Part shown: positions 53,182 through 61,947 of the stretch, one piece after another
Position numbering within the stretch: the first letter of the stretch is position 1
Layout: each line of letters begins with the position of its first letter
From: Candidatus Bathyarchaeota archaeon
GTDB taxonomy: Archaea > Thermoproteota > Bathyarchaeia > Bathyarchaeales > Bathycorpusculaceae
Assembly (NCBI GenBank): GCA_026014705.1
Contig: JAOZHU010000025.1
Span: 157,099-221,098 of the forward strand
Reading direction: 5' to 3'
DNA length: 64,000 nt
Position numbers and translations under genes: made by a program
Notes under the pieces: model-generated
The model's database searches: none
The model's input: the letters and a program-made list of their open reading frames with translations, nothing else
Told to the model about the DNA's origin: nothing

Positions 53182-56100
53182 CTACGCCTTCTCCTTAAGT
53201 TTCAACTTTGGAGTTATACACAAACTTTGAAGCTCTTGCAACAGGAGCTTAAACGCGTAAGAGACGATGACGGGTGAGATTTTGGCTTTTTCGTCACAAA
53301 TCTTGCAAGTGTATCTTCGCTGTTTCATGTCGTAGTAAGCGATTTGACCGCAGTTTTCGCAGATAAACAAAGTGTACTTGTCTGATTCCTCCAGCAGCCT
53401 GTCTCTGAGCAGCATGGCGGCGCCGTGTCCAATTAGGCAGTCTCGTTCCATTTCGCCGAATCGTAAGCCGCCGCCTCGGGCTCTGCCTTCAGTCGGCTGC
53501 CGCGTTAGCATCTGCACTTGTCCGCGGGCTCTGGCGTGGATTTTGTCAGCGACCATGTGGTGTAGCTTCTGGTAGTAGACTATGCCGACGAAAATGTCAG
53601 CAACGAATTTCTCGCCTGTGGTGCCGTTATAGAAGACTTCGCTGCCCGTGTGGCTGAAACCCAGCTTTACGAGGTTTTTCCTGATTTCGTCTGGGCCTTC
53701 ATTTGAGAATGGTGTACCGTTCGCTGGTTTTCCCCGTGCAGCGGCAGCTTTTCCCGCGAGTGACTCGATGAACTGCCCGATGGTCATTCTTGAAGGTATG
53801 GCATGAGGATTAATCACTATGTCGGGCACTACGCCTTCGTCTGTGAAGGGCATGTCTTCCTGCGGCATAATCAAGCCTATTACGCCTTTCTGCCCGTGGC
53901 GAGAAGCAAATTTGTCGCCTAGTTCAGGAACACGTTGGTCGCGGACTCTGACCTTTACGAGTTTGCTGCCTTCGCCTGATTCGGTTATGAATATGCCGTC
54001 AACGATTCCTGTTTCTGAAGGGCGCATGTCCACGGAAGTATCGCGCATGGAGGGACCTTTGACTTCGAACTCTTTGTATTCTTCGAGGAACCTGGGCGGG
54101 CTGATTCTTCCGATGAGAACGTCTCCGCCTACGACTGCGGATTCTAGACCGATTATGCCGTCGGGTTCGAGAAGCCTGTAGTATTGTTCTCCGCGGTATC
54201 CGCGGGTGCCTGGTTCTGGAACGGTGAACTTGTCTTTTAATCCGCCTAGGTACTGGCGGCATTCGGCTTCATAGATCCTGTAGAATGTAGAGCGCGCTAA
54301 GCCGCGTTCGATTGAGGCTTTGTTGAAGATTAAGGCGTCTTCCATGTTGTAGCCTTCAAAGCTGAGCACGGCGACGACGCAGTTTTGTCCTGTGGGGCGT
54401 TGTTTGTAGCCCATGACTTCCATCAGTTCAGTTTCCACCAGCGGCATCTGCGGATAATGAAGTATGTGTGAGCGTGAGTCTACGCGGTGGTGGAAGTTTG
54501 TTCCGTAAACGCCTAGCGCTTGCTTTGCCATGGCGGCTTGGTACGAGTTGCGTGGTGACTGATTGTGCTCTGGATACGGTATTGTTGAGGCGCATATTCC
54601 CAAGATCGTGTACGTTGCGATTTCCATGTGCGTGTGCTGTGGTGTGACTTCTTCAGGAGTGATGGCTACGTAGGCGTTTTCTTCTTCTTCAGCGTCCAAG
54701 TATTCGATCAAGCCGTTCTTGACGAGGTCTTCCCACGTCCATTCGCCTAGGGCTATTTTTTCTAAATGGTTAGGCTGAAGTTTTGAAACGCCTTTTTCGA
54801 TTATTATGAGAGGGCGCCTTACTCTGCCTTCGTCGCAGTTTGCGTGCACTTCTTCGGTTTCGGTTTGCGACTTCGAGAAATAGGTGATGTTGGCTTCGGT
54901 TGAGATTTCGCCTGCTCTCCTTTTTTCTCTGAAGGATTTAACCATTTCCTGTGCAGCGTTGCAGTAACCGATGATGTTGCCGTCGACGAAGACTTTGGCT
55001 CCAACGGTTTTCAAAGTTTCATTTGCTTCGTAAGCTGGAACCGTGCCCATCTCGAAGAGCAACTGTTTGATTTTATCAGGGTTCATGCCCACGGAGATTG
55101 ACGCGGACAGAGCCAAGTTCTTGACGAGACCGCAGTTTGAGCCTTCTGGCGTCTCGTTGGGGCATAGGCGCCCCCAATGCGTCGGGTGCAAGTCTCGGGC
55201 TTCGAAGTTCGGTTGGCTCCTGCTTAACGGTGACTGAAGCCGTCTTAGGTGGCTGAGCGTGGATATGTAGTTTGTTCTGTCCAGAAGCTGGGTTATGCCG
55301 ACTCTGCCTCTTCCCCAGTTGCCTGTAGCAAGCGCGTGCTGGAAGCGTTCAGTGATTATGCCGGGGCGAACTGCGGCGGACACGTTTATTATTGGTCCTT
55401 TCACGCCTATGCGTTCAAGTTGGTATTTTATGTCGCGGGTTAGGTTTCTGAAGGCGACGCGGAACAGGTCTGCTAGCAGTGGACCCGCGAGACGCAGACG
55501 TTTGTTTTTGAAATGGTCTTTGTCGTCTTGCTGTCTTCTTCCAAGCTTCAGTTGGATAACGCGGTATGCCATTTCGCCGAGGAATATGGCTTTGTCTTTT
55601 CGGTTTTTGTCGCTTCTGCCTAGGTGCGGCAGGAAGTTCTTGTCAAGTGCGGCTTCAGCTTTCTGCACGCGGTATTCTTCAACTTGTCCGTGGGCTACGC
55701 GGTTGCCTATGAATAGTATGGCGTCTTTCGGGGTGTCTACGCCTATGGCTTTTTCGAATGAGGGTGACAGCGCGCTTTGGACGGTTTTGTCCAGGGACAC
55801 GGCTTCGGCTATGTCTTTGTCTTTTTCCAAGTTTAGTGCGCGCATTATGACTACGAAGGGGATTTCTGTTGGCACGCCGGGCATGGTGACGTAGATGGCG
55901 TCGTCTGGCTTTAGTTTCAGCTCGATTCTTGCTCTGAAGCCTACGGTTGTGGAGAATATTTTGGCTTGGTAGACTGGTGAAGTGCCTTTTTCGTCCATGT
56001 CGACTATTACTCGGTTGGGTGCTAGGTCTTCCATTGCTACGATGACGCGTTCGGAGCCGTTCACGACGAAGTATCCGCCTGCGTCGTCGGGGTCTTCTCC

Positions 56101-56574
56101 CGCGGCGATCAGTTCTTCTTTCGACAGTTGCGACAGGAAGCAGAGTTTTGATTTGAGCATTACGGGTATGTTTCCGATGTAGACTAGTTCGGTGTCTTGT
56201 TCTCTGCCGTCGATTACGGGCGTCATCTCCAGCGCGATGGGCGCTGCGTAAGCCAAGTTTCTGAGGCGGGCTTCCATCGGGTAGATTTCATGTTTTGTGC
56301 CGTCTACTTCTGTGACGTAGGGTCCTGTTATTCTCGACTGCGGGTCGATTACCCAGATTTGCCCAAGTTTTACTTTGTAGGGGCTTTCGGGGACTTCGAT
56401 GGGGATTTCGGCGACTTCGTCTACAACTTCCTGCAAGCCGTGGTCGATGAATTCGTTGTAGGAATCCAAGTGTTGTCGAACTAAGCCTTTGTCACTGAAG
56501 AAGGTCTTCAGCAAAAGGCGTGTGTCTTCTTTTGAAATGTAATTTTCATTCAATTTTACCATTCTCCCGCACAT
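53182..56574 (-). CDS. rpoB: DNA-directed RNA polymerase subunit B, unsplit
   Basis: 1130 residues. Typical blocks include LCPNETPEGSNCGLVKNLA, GQNCVVAVLSFEGYNMEDALI, GDKFASRHGQKGVIG and the C-terminal zinc ribbon CENCGQIAY...CKICD. B'/B'' split of methanogens is absent. Met1 (MCGR) and Met5 (MVKLNENYISKED) are both possible starts; the family usually begins close to the latter. rpoH is not found upstream. Confidence 0.97.
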   Translation of the reverse strand: MCGRMVKLNENYISKEDTRLLLKTFFSDKGLVRQHLDSYNEFIDHGLQEVVDEVAEIPIEVPESPYKVKLGQIWVIDPQSRITGPYVTEVDGTKHEIYPMEARLRNLAYAAPIALEMTPVIDGREQDTELVYIGNIPVMLKSKLCFLSQLSKEELIAAGEDPDDAGGYFVVNGSERVIVAMEDLAPNRVIVDMDEKGTSPVYQAKIFSTTVGFRARIELKLKPDDAIYVTMPGVPTEIPFVVIMRALNLEKDKDIAEAVSLDKTVQSALSPSFEKAIGVDTPKDAILFIGNRVAHGQVEEYRVQKAEAALDKNFLPHLGRSDKNRKDKAIFLGEMAYRVIQLKLGRRQQDDKDHFKNKRLRLAGPLLADLFRVAFRNLTRDIKYQLERIGVKGPIINVSAAVRPGIITERFQHALATGNWGRGRVGITQLLDRTNYISTLSHLRRLQSPLSRSQPNFEARDLHPTHWGRLCPNETPEGSNCGLVKNLALSASISVGMNPDKIKQLLFEMGTVPAYEANETLKTVGAKVFVDGNIIGYCNAAQEMVKSFREKRRAGEISTEANITYFSKSQTETEEVHANCDEGRVRRPLIIIEKGVSKLQPNHLEKIALGEWTWEDLVKNGLIEYLDAEEEENAYVAITPEEVTPQHTHMEIATYTILGICASTIPYPEHNQSPRNSYQAAMAKQALGVYGTNFHHRVDSRSHILHYPQMPLVETELMEVMGYKQRPTGQNCVVAVLSFEGYNMEDALIFNKASIERGLARSTFYRIYEAECRQYLGGLKDKFTVPEPGTRGYRGEQYYRLLEPDGIIGLESAVVGGDVLIGRISPPRFLEEYKEFEVKGPSMRDTSVDMRPSETGIVDGIFITESGEGSKLVKVRVRDQRVPELGDKFASRHGQKGVIGLIMPQEDMPFTDEGVVPDIVINPHAIPSRMTIGQFIESLAGKAAAARGKPANGTPFSNEGPDEIRKNLVKLGFSHTGSEVFYNGTTGEKFVADIFVGIVYYQKLHHMVADKIHARARGQVQMLTRQPTEGRARGGGLRFGEMERDCLIGHGAAMLLRDRLLEESDKYTLFICENCGQIAYYDMKQRRYTCKICDEKAKISPVIVSYAFKLLLQELQSLCITPKLKLKEKA

Positions 56575-57063
56575 TTAAGTTTCGAAGCGTAGTTACGGTT
56601 TTTTGTAATGCGGGTTTTTCTCAAACTTTCAATTTCCTCCGATGTTGGATCAGGGTCCAACTCGAAAAAGGGTCTCCACTTTTTTTAAGAGCACAAACAC
56701 ATGCTACGTAGCTAACATATAAAGTTTTTTATGCGGTGGCTAATGTTTTTGTCGATGAACAACGGTGTGTCTAAAGATTTTTAGAGTTGCTGCAAAACAA
56801 CTTTTTTACTAAAATGCATTAAACCGCAAAACTGGAAAAGGCGCGTCAACACCCGTGAAGAATCACTGAACACTGTGAATGACAGCACTGTGAAGCTATC
56901 ACCGTGTAATTCTCTGCGGAGGCTTTAGCAGGTTTAAGGTCTTCTCTGTGAAAGCAGAACTTTTCTAAAGCTTTATAACTAGACTCCAGTAATATGAAAA
57001 CTGGGTTAGATGTGATTAAGGAGTATGAGAAAGTACTAAGCCAGATGGCTGGGCGGTTTATCT
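56575..57063. other. intergenic region with rpoB leader and repeat cluster
   Basis: Minus strand: a TATA-like TTTATATG near 56722-56730 could start rpoB, leaving a leader of about 120 bases that contains a short protein-like frame (LDPDPTSEEIESLRKTR...). Plus strand: a CACTGTGAA cluster at 56850-56908, then TTTATAAC at about 56972. A 28-codon frame (56994-57080, MKTGLDVIKEYEKVLSQM...) overlaps the start of the next gene in another frame. Confidence 0.45.
56850..56908 (+). repeat. cluster of CAC(T/C)GTGA elements
   Basis: CACCCGTGAA (56850), CACTGTGAA (56871-56879), CACTGTGAA (56886-56894) and CACCGTGTA (56900-56908) occur within 60 bases, upstream of the TATA-like box near 56972. The last three are 14-15 bases apart. 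Possible cooperative regulator site. Confidence 0.45.
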
Positions 57064-57480
57064 TTGGACTTGATTGTTAAGGTTTTGGTGATAATTGGTA
57101 GTGGCGGTTCTATTGGTTTTGGGATTTGGCATTTTTTTGTGCCAGAAATATGGCAGTGGTATTCGTATATTGATTCCCATGCAACAGAGTTAGTGGTGGC
57201 TATTAGAGCTATCAATGTGTTTTTTTCTTTGTCTTTGGTGTTGTTTGGAATAGTGAATATACTGCTTGTTTATGGAGATAAAGCGAATAGCTATTCAATA
57301 ATCGTGATGCTTGCTGCGACAAGTATTTTGTGGATTACTAGAGTGGTGTTGCAGGTTATTTATCCGCAAGGTTCAATGAATCCTGCTCTTCAATACGGAA
57401 TGCTATCGGCATTCATATTTGTGTCGTTATGCTACGTTATTCCATTAGCCATTATGGTATCGCAGGAAATTGGAGCTTAG
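57064..57480 (+). CDS. four-helix membrane protein, unknown
   Basis: 138 residues from TTG 57064 with hydrophobic helices near 5-25, 45-68, 78-98 and 113-133. The start is weak. A frame ending at 57080 codes for a sensible amphipathic N-terminus (VIKEYEKVLSQMAGRFIFGL), and joining the two by a one-base shift would give a longer protein, so a frameshift is possible. It overlaps the next gene by 11 bases. Confidence 0.6.
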   Translation: MDLIVKVLVIIGSGGSIGFGIWHFFVPEIWQWYSYIDSHATELVVAIRAINVFFSLSLVLFGIVNILLVYGDKANSYSIIVMLAATSILWITRVVLQVIYPQGSMNPALQYGMLSAFIFVSLCYVIPLAIMVSQEIGA

Positions 57481-58105
57481 CCTATCAAGACTCAAGGACG
57501 CTCTTTTTGAGTGGCTTCTTAGATTTGAGAACATAAAATCGGTGTTGGGTTTGGGAAATAAAGTAAATGAAAATTGTGGCGGCAGGGTATCAAGATTAGA
57601 ATCGATTAAGAATCGTTTCTCCAAAACCGCACGGAAAGAACTGGGTGATGAAATCGAAGCTGATGATAAAGTGGCGTCTGTTTTCCTGATAGTGGTTAAT
57701 GGCTTGTTTGGGTTGTACTTTATTGCCCATCAGACGGTTTCTACGGGCTTTTTTACGCCAAGGTTCAGCGCGTTCGAGATTGTCATGCTTTATGGGATTT
57801 TTGTTTATTGGATAGTTACATCAGTTTTGATATTAATAGGTCAAAGGAACCCTTCGCGTGACCTAGATTCTTTTGGCGGGCTCTTTTTTGCGACTTTCGC
57901 TTTTGGTTGGCTCATTGTGATTTTTCCCTTTGAATTCGCCCATTTTGCAGACGCATTGCCAGATGTCCTCAGATTTCTGGTGCAGTGGATTTCCAATGAA
58001 ATCGCTCTAGTGTTCCTAATTCTGCTCTTTATCGCTCACCTGATTTTTGCAGTGTACTCGCTGGTATTACGGTTGTATGTTCGCAAAGCACGAAAAATGT
58101 TCTGA
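57470..58105 (+). CDS. membrane protein, unknown
   Basis: 211 residues. The N-terminal 70 residues are soluble and charged. Four hydrophobic helices follow (about 68-88, 100-125, 137-157, 175-200), and the end is basic (YVRKARKMF). The start overlaps the previous gene by 11 bases, so the two membrane proteins probably work together. No family recognised. Confidence 0.6.
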   Translation: MELSLSRLKDALFEWLLRFENIKSVLGLGNKVNENCGGRVSRLESIKNRFSKTARKELGDEIEADDKVASVFLIVVNGLFGLYFIAHQTVSTGFFTPRFSAFEIVMLYGIFVYWIVTSVLILIGQRNPSRDLDSFGGLFFATFAFGWLIVIFPFEFAHFADALPDVLRFLVQWISNEIALVFLILLFIAHLIFAVYSLVLRLYVRKARKMF

Positions 58106-58176
58106 CTAGTGGCAATTCTGGAGGAAAAGGATCAGCGACCGTGTAACTAGCCCGCTATTAGACTGGAATTCATGTG

Positions 58177-58665
58177 TCAATTTTCGCTTCTTTTCAGGTT
58201 CTGGGCGAACTCTTCTGCAAGTTTTAGGTCTTCTTCATTAGGTCTGCCTTTGTTTATCCCACCAAAATACTTGAGAAAGCTGTTTGTATTGAACCCTTTG
58301 CATTGAAATTCATCAACAATTACGTAACCCTTAGAGCTCAGCTTTTGCCTAAGTGCCGAGTGGTCTTTTTCTCGTTTTTTGTCCCCAGATAATCCAGCGG
58401 TTGAAAAAATAAACGCTTTCTTGTTATTCATCTGTGGCAGTTTGTCAGCGAAATCAAGCAAAACCTTGTAATGTTTTCCACTATCTATTCCTGCGCCAAA
58501 ACCTACTAAGTCATAATTGCGAAGCTCTTCTGGGTTAGCCTGTTGGGGAGTTCTAATTTCTGCATCAAGCACTTTTGCCATCGCTTCAGCTACTTTTTGA
58601 GTGTTGTTGTGATGATAAGAATACACAATTAACAAATACTTCGACAGAGGCGCTTCTTTTTTCAC
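58177..58665 (-). CDS. flavodoxin-like protein
   Basis: 162 residues. FMN phosphate loop VYSYHHNNTQKVAEAMAKVL (T/S-x-(T)-x-N-T type), YDLVGFGAGIDSGKHY and KKAFIFSTAGLSG are typical of flavodoxins used as small electron carriers. Single gene. Confidence 0.88.
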   Translation of the reverse strand: MKKEAPLSKYLLIVYSYHHNNTQKVAEAMAKVLDAEIRTPQQANPEELRNYDLVGFGAGIDSGKHYKVLLDFADKLPQMNNKKAFIFSTAGLSGDKKREKDHSALRQKLSSKGYVIVDEFQCKGFNTNSFLKYFGGINKGRPNEEDLKLAEEFAQNLKRSEN

Positions 58666-58841
58666 TTCAGTTCTACGCCACTTCTGAACTGTACAGTCGC
58701 TTATAAAGAAAGTGGGCGCTTTTAAGAAATCAAACTGAAATAAACAAATTGGTTGATCATCCCCAAAGCAACAAAAGTTGAAGCCAAGGAATAGTGCCCT
58801 GCACGGCGAATGGAGAACCTGCAGAGGAACTGAACCGACGA

Positions 58842-59267
58842 CTAAGTGTTTTTGTCTTTGCTTTCCTTGAGCGCTTGGCGATAATTGGAGTTTTCTTCAA
58901 GTTTTTTCACTAAAGCATGATGTGCCCAGAAAATTCCCCAGAACCCAGGCGACCCTTCTAAGCTGATGCTCTTCTTTAGGCAGATAACATCAAACCTATC
59001 GCATGCCTCCGATATGTTCAATGTTTCTTCTTCTGTGCCTACCAAAAACTGCATGTCTTCTTCTGTGAAAGTTGTCGCCTGCGTGAAATCATATTTGGCA
59101 GGCCAAGGTTCACTGAAAAAGTAGTAGTCGTATTTATCTATCAGTTGCAGATACCGCTTAAAGATTTCCTGCGCTGGTTTCCCGCTGAATTTGCTCATTT
59201 GGCTGCAGGTTTCCGTTAGGTCTTCAATGGCAATTCGGGGCAGTTTACGTCGTGTTTTACGCGGCAT
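58842..59267 (-). CDS. unknown protein downstream of the Cys-rich gene
   Basis: 141 residues from ATG 59267, overlapping the upstream stop by 11 bases. It is basic at the N-terminus (MPRKTRRKLPRI) with a helical middle (KPAQEIFKRYLQLIDKYDYYFF) and the segment FWGIFWAHHALVKKL near the end. Third gene of the small AbrB-led operon. No family recognised. Confidence 0.6.
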   Translation of the reverse strand: MPRKTRRKLPRIAIEDLTETCSQMSKFSGKPAQEIFKRYLQLIDKYDYYFFSEPWPAKYDFTQATTFTEEDMQFLVGTEEETLNISEACDRFDVICLKKSISLEGSPGFWGIFWAHHALVKKLEENSNYRQALKESKDKNT

Positions 59268-59820
59268 TTTTCCATCTTCTAAGCGTCGCCCTGAGTTTCG
59301 GATACTCACGTTTCCACCTTACGTAAATGGCTCGCCGCATCTTTCCAACATTATCATCACATGCCATGTCACCGTTCACAGCTGCCACTTCATCAACTTG
59401 CGTTTGCGCGGCTCTCGTAAATTTCTTAATAACCTCATCTATGCCAACCAGCATCGCTTCGCCCTTTTCGAGTTGCTTCCGCTTTCCCCTGCCAATCGCC
59501 AAGTCCGCAAACAACCCGCGCAGCATTTTATCCAACCTAGTAACGTAATACCCCCAGAACGCAGTTTTCTCAGTCACACCCGCCGATGCATCATACGCCT
59601 CAGCCCGCATAATACGAATCAAATACATGGCTACACGCTCAACCAGAATCCTATCGGCAAGGCTATCCATTTCAAACTCTTCCATCAACCCCGCGACAAC
59701 CTTATCAAACGCTTCCCGCTCAATCTGACAGCGCCCCCTCGGTGTAAACTGCTCGCAAACAGCATTATTTAAGCACCTGTCGCACAACAGGAAAGCCACA
59801 CTAAACAAGCCATGCTTCAA
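59257..59820 (-). CDS. Cys-rich protein resembling phage small terminase (P27-like)
   Basis: 187 residues from TTG 59820. A CDRC-x5-C-x8-C cluster near residues 13-31 may bind zinc. The helical body (MDSLADRILVERVAMYLIRIMRAEAYD, YYVTRLDKMLRGLFADLAIGRGKRKQ) resembles the helices of P27-type small terminases. The longer frame upstream to 60186 is an extension through the AbrB gene and a Cys/Trp-rich translation of biased DNA. Without a large terminase next to it, the link with packaging is a guess. Confidence 0.6.
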   Translation of the reverse strand: MKHGLFSVAFLLCDRCLNNAVCEQFTPRGRCQIEREAFDKVVAGLMEEFEMDSLADRILVERVAMYLIRIMRAEAYDASAGVTEKTAFWGYYVTRLDKMLRGLFADLAIGRGKRKQLEKGEAMLVGIDEVIKKFTRAAQTQVDEVAAVNGDMACDDNVGKMRRAIYVRWKREYPKLRATLRRWKNAA

Positions 59821-59830
59821 AGCGCTCAGC

Positions 59831-59983
59831 CTAATCCACCTTCCTCTTAACCCACTCGCCAGCACCGTTCTCCCTGAAAACCTCAACCAAAACCAACCGA
59901 ACATAATCCCCATCCCTAATATCAAACCGCCGCCGCAACTGCAAAGGAACCGTAACCCTCCCATCAGCATAAACCTGAACCAC
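59831..59983 (-). CDS. AbrB/SpoVT-type DNA-binding protein
   Basis: 50 residues from GTG 59983, chosen because GGAGG precedes it by five bases. VQVYADGRVTVPLQLRRRFDIRDGDYVRLVLVEV is the swapped-hairpin fold of AbrB-type transition regulators and antitoxins. First gene of the three-gene minus-strand operon; likely controls it. Confidence 0.8.
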   Translation of the reverse strand: MVQVYADGRVTVPLQLRRRFDIRDGDYVRLVLVEVFRENGAGEWVKRKVD

Positions 59984-60230
59984 AAACTCCTCCAAACCAA
60001 CCGCCAACCAACAAACAACACCAAACAAACCTCAACTATTAAAAAAATTCCATCAAACAAAACACCAAACAAAAAAAGCACTAACCAAACATCAAAAAGA
60101 AGCCAACAACCAAACCGCCAACAACAAAAACCCACACACCACAACCCAACCCAAACACGCACACACCGCAACACAAAAACACACACAACAACACCACGCT
60201 ACCCTAAAGACCCAAATTACAAAAAACAAG

Positions 60231-60306
60231 CGGGCCCGTTGGGATTTGAACCCAAGATCTCCGGCTCCGAAGGCCGACACCTTAATCCGTGCTAGGCTAC
60301 GGGCCC
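60231..60306 (-). tRNA. tRNA-Arg(TCG)
   Basis: Acceptor GGGCCCG (from 60306) pairs with CGGGCCC (60232-60238). The anticodon loop CTTCGGA gives TCG, and the T loop is GGTTCAAATCC. CCA is not encoded and no intron is seen. The DNA to its left (59.9-60.2 kb) is unusually A/C-rich on the plus strand. Confidence 0.93.
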
Positions 60307-60399
60307 AACCCCCGCATTAAACACACCATGAGCTATTTAAGGTGCCTACGAAAATTCTTATTAATCAACATAGTATTAACTCTTGTTACCGCAAACAAA

Positions 60400-60474
60400 G
60401 GGCCGGTAGCTCAGCACGGCTGGAGCGTTCGGCTGATAACCGAAAGGTCGCCGGTTCGAATCCGGCTCGGCCCA
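60400..60474 (+). tRNA. tRNA-Ile(GAT)
   Basis: Acceptor GGGCCGG pairs with TCGGCCC (one G-T pair). D arm TAGCTCAGCACGG, anticodon loop CTGATAA (GAT), T arm GCCGG-TTCGAAT-CCGGC. No intron. Divergent from tRNA-Arg, 93 bases apart. Confidence 0.94.
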
Positions 60475-60522
60475 CCTCTTGAACCCTAAAATCTTATAAA
60501 CAAACACAGCCCAAGTGATATA

Positions 60523-60909
60523 TTGGTGAATGTTTTGGTCAAGGACGACGAAGTATTAGAGGAACTCAAAAAAATCCGTGCCCTGCTGGAGCCAAAACCT
60601 GCTCCACCAGCACCGCCCAAGCCTAAGGGCTTGTGGGCTGAATTCATTGCCTTCCTATCAACGTACAAAGTGCTCGGACTTGCCGTGGCGTTCATTCTCG
60701 GTGTATATCTTGGGCAACTGGTGCAAGCGCTCGTTTCGGATTTAGTTATGCCAATAATCACTCTTGCCATGCCAGGCGTACAGTGGGATCTATACGCTGT
60801 AGGACCTTTCATGATAGGACACTTCATTGGCGCATTGATAACCTTCGTAATCGTTGCCTTCGTGGTCTTCATCATTGTGAAAGTTGCAAAAAAGTGGAAA
60901 ATCGAGTAG
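60523..60909 (+). CDS. mscL: MscL-like mechanosensitive channel
   Basis: 128 residues. A Pro-rich cytosolic N-terminus (PKPAPPAPPKPKG) precedes the first pore helix (YKVLGLAVAFILGVYLGQLVQALVSDLVMPIITL), an external loop, the second helix (IGHFIGALITFVIVAFVVFIIVKVA) and a short charged end. The FLSTYKVLGLAVAFILGV...LV.DLVMPII pattern is that of MscL, but the N-terminus is longer than usual. Start is TTG 60523 or GTG 60526, about 28 bases after a TTATAAA box. Confidence 0.82.
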   Translation: MVNVLVKDDEVLEELKKIRALLEPKPAPPAPPKPKGLWAEFIAFLSTYKVLGLAVAFILGVYLGQLVQALVSDLVMPIITLAMPGVQWDLYAVGPFMIGHFIGALITFVIVAFVVFIIVKVAKKWKIE

Positions 60910-60912
60910 GCT

Positions 60913-61113
60913 TCACCGTTCAACTGGCACAAGAAGCGCGGCTGGTGCCTTGCGAGCGCTGGCTGCGTTCTCCTCTTTTTTATTTTTGTAGGCTTGTAAC
61001 CCTGTGCATATCAGGTGTTCGATGAAGGTGCTGCGTTTTTCTCTTCCGCGTGCGTTTTCTATTTCGCGGAATAGTTGTTGATCCATGGTCAGGGTTACGT
61101 GGTGCTTCATGCG
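60913..61113 (-). CDS. ribbon-helix-helix regulator
   Basis: 66 residues from ATG 61113. HHVTLTMDQQLFREIENARGREKRSTFIEHLICTGLQAY has the strand-helix-helix pattern of RHH DNA-binding proteins. The upstream 54 codons in the same frame cross the promoter and are not coding. Divergent from a second RHH-like gene; shared 85-base promoter. Confidence 0.75.
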   Translation of the reverse strand, partial: RMKHHVTLTMDQQLFREIENARGREKRSTFIEHLICTGLQAYKNKKEENAASARKAPAALLVPVER

Positions 61114-61132
61114 TGTAGCCTCTTTACGCCGT

Positions 61133-61168
61133 GTATATTTAGTATACAGAAAAGCTTTATTAGCTTTA
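61133..61168. promoter_or_regulatory. shared promoter with inverted repeat between two RHH genes
   Basis: GTATA-TTTAG-TATAC (61133-61147) is an inverted repeat that also contains a TATA-like core. AGCTTTA is repeated just after it, at 61153 and 61162. This fits mutual or autoregulation by the two flanking RHH proteins. Confidence 0.5.
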
Positions 61169-61198
61169 CTGCTAAAAATACACAACGAGGCAAAAACA

Positions 61199-61618
61199 AT
61201 GAAAACCCTACGCATAAGCGACGATGCGCACCAGAAACTAACCGCTTTGCTCGGCGAAATCACAGCCCAAACCATGAAGATGCAAACTTATACTGACGCC
61301 ATCGAGAGCCTACTGTCGCAAAGCGTGATTCTGCCGCCTGAACTGCTCAATGAAATAGAAGCGTTCATCGAGGCGAACAGGCATCTGGGTTACACGACGC
61401 GTGAGGAGCTTATTCGTGACGCTATTCGCTTCAGGCTAAACGCGTTGAAGCAGAAGTACGAGTGCATTGAGGTTGCGAAGGAGGATTATGACAAGTTGCA
61501 GCAAGCGGTGCGGAACATGCCGAATTCTGTTTTCGAGAGTGCTGACGACTTTGTTGAGCAGCAGATTCGCGGTTTGCTTGAGAAGTATGATGAGTGGCTT
61601 AGGCGCAACGAGGTGTAG
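61199..61618 (+). CDS. RHH-type regulator or antitoxin-like protein with extra domain
   Basis: 139 residues from ATG 61199. The region ILPPELLNEIEAFIEANRHLGYTTREELIRDAIRFRL is a good RHH motif in the middle. The first 40 residues (KTLRISDDAHQKLTALLGEITAQ) look like a second small RHH-like part, and the C-terminus (ESADDFVEQQIRGLLEKYDEWL) is helical. No toxin gene is adjacent. Confidence 0.72.
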   Translation: MKTLRISDDAHQKLTALLGEITAQTMKMQTYTDAIESLLSQSVILPPELLNEIEAFIEANRHLGYTTREELIRDAIRFRLNALKQKYECIEVAKEDYDKLQQAVRNMPNSVFESADDFVEQQIRGLLEKYDEWLRRNEV

Positions 61619-61859
61619 CTGCAGGGGCGTTTTGTGCTTGTTTTTTTGGTTTGGTTATGAATGATGCTATTAGTGTGGTGATTGTTAGGATTAGGAATAT
61701 GCCGCCGAATATTTGGAGGGGTATTCTGAATATGGGTTCGCCGTGGAGCACTTGGTTTGTTGGCAGTGCAAGTGCGTAAGAGGCTATGAATATGGCGAAG
61801 GCGGTTGCGCCTGTGGCTTGAGTTAGAAGCACGAGCCAGTTTAGGTTGTTTGTTTTCAT
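61599..61859 (-). CDS. small two-helix membrane protein
   Basis: 86 residues with helices near 8-30 and 46-66 and a Lys/Pro/Ala-rich tail. It overlaps the RHH gene end by 20 bases in convergent orientation. Coding strand is A/C-rich, like other genes at the window ends. Confidence 0.6.
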   Translation of the reverse strand: MKTNNLNWLVLLTQATGATAFAIFIASYALALPTNQVLHGEPIFRIPLQIFGGIFLILTITTLIASFITKPKKQAQNAPAATPRCA

Positions 61860-61947
61860 TTTGTTTTTGCCTCTTGTTTTGTTTGGGTTTCTGTGTTTAT
61901 AAGTTTGTTGTATCGATGTTTTTTTGGCGGGGTTGGGTTTACCGCAA

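Noticed and set aside
59831..60186. N-terminal extension of the Cys-rich gene to 60186
   Set aside because: It overlaps the AbrB gene and reads as Cys/Trp/Leu/Val repeats of biased intergenic DNA. A TTG at 59820 gives a compact protein.
60200..61700. Replication origin at the composition switch
   Set aside because: The skew change is local, no Cdc6/Orc gene or repeated origin box is near, and skew further left does not continue.
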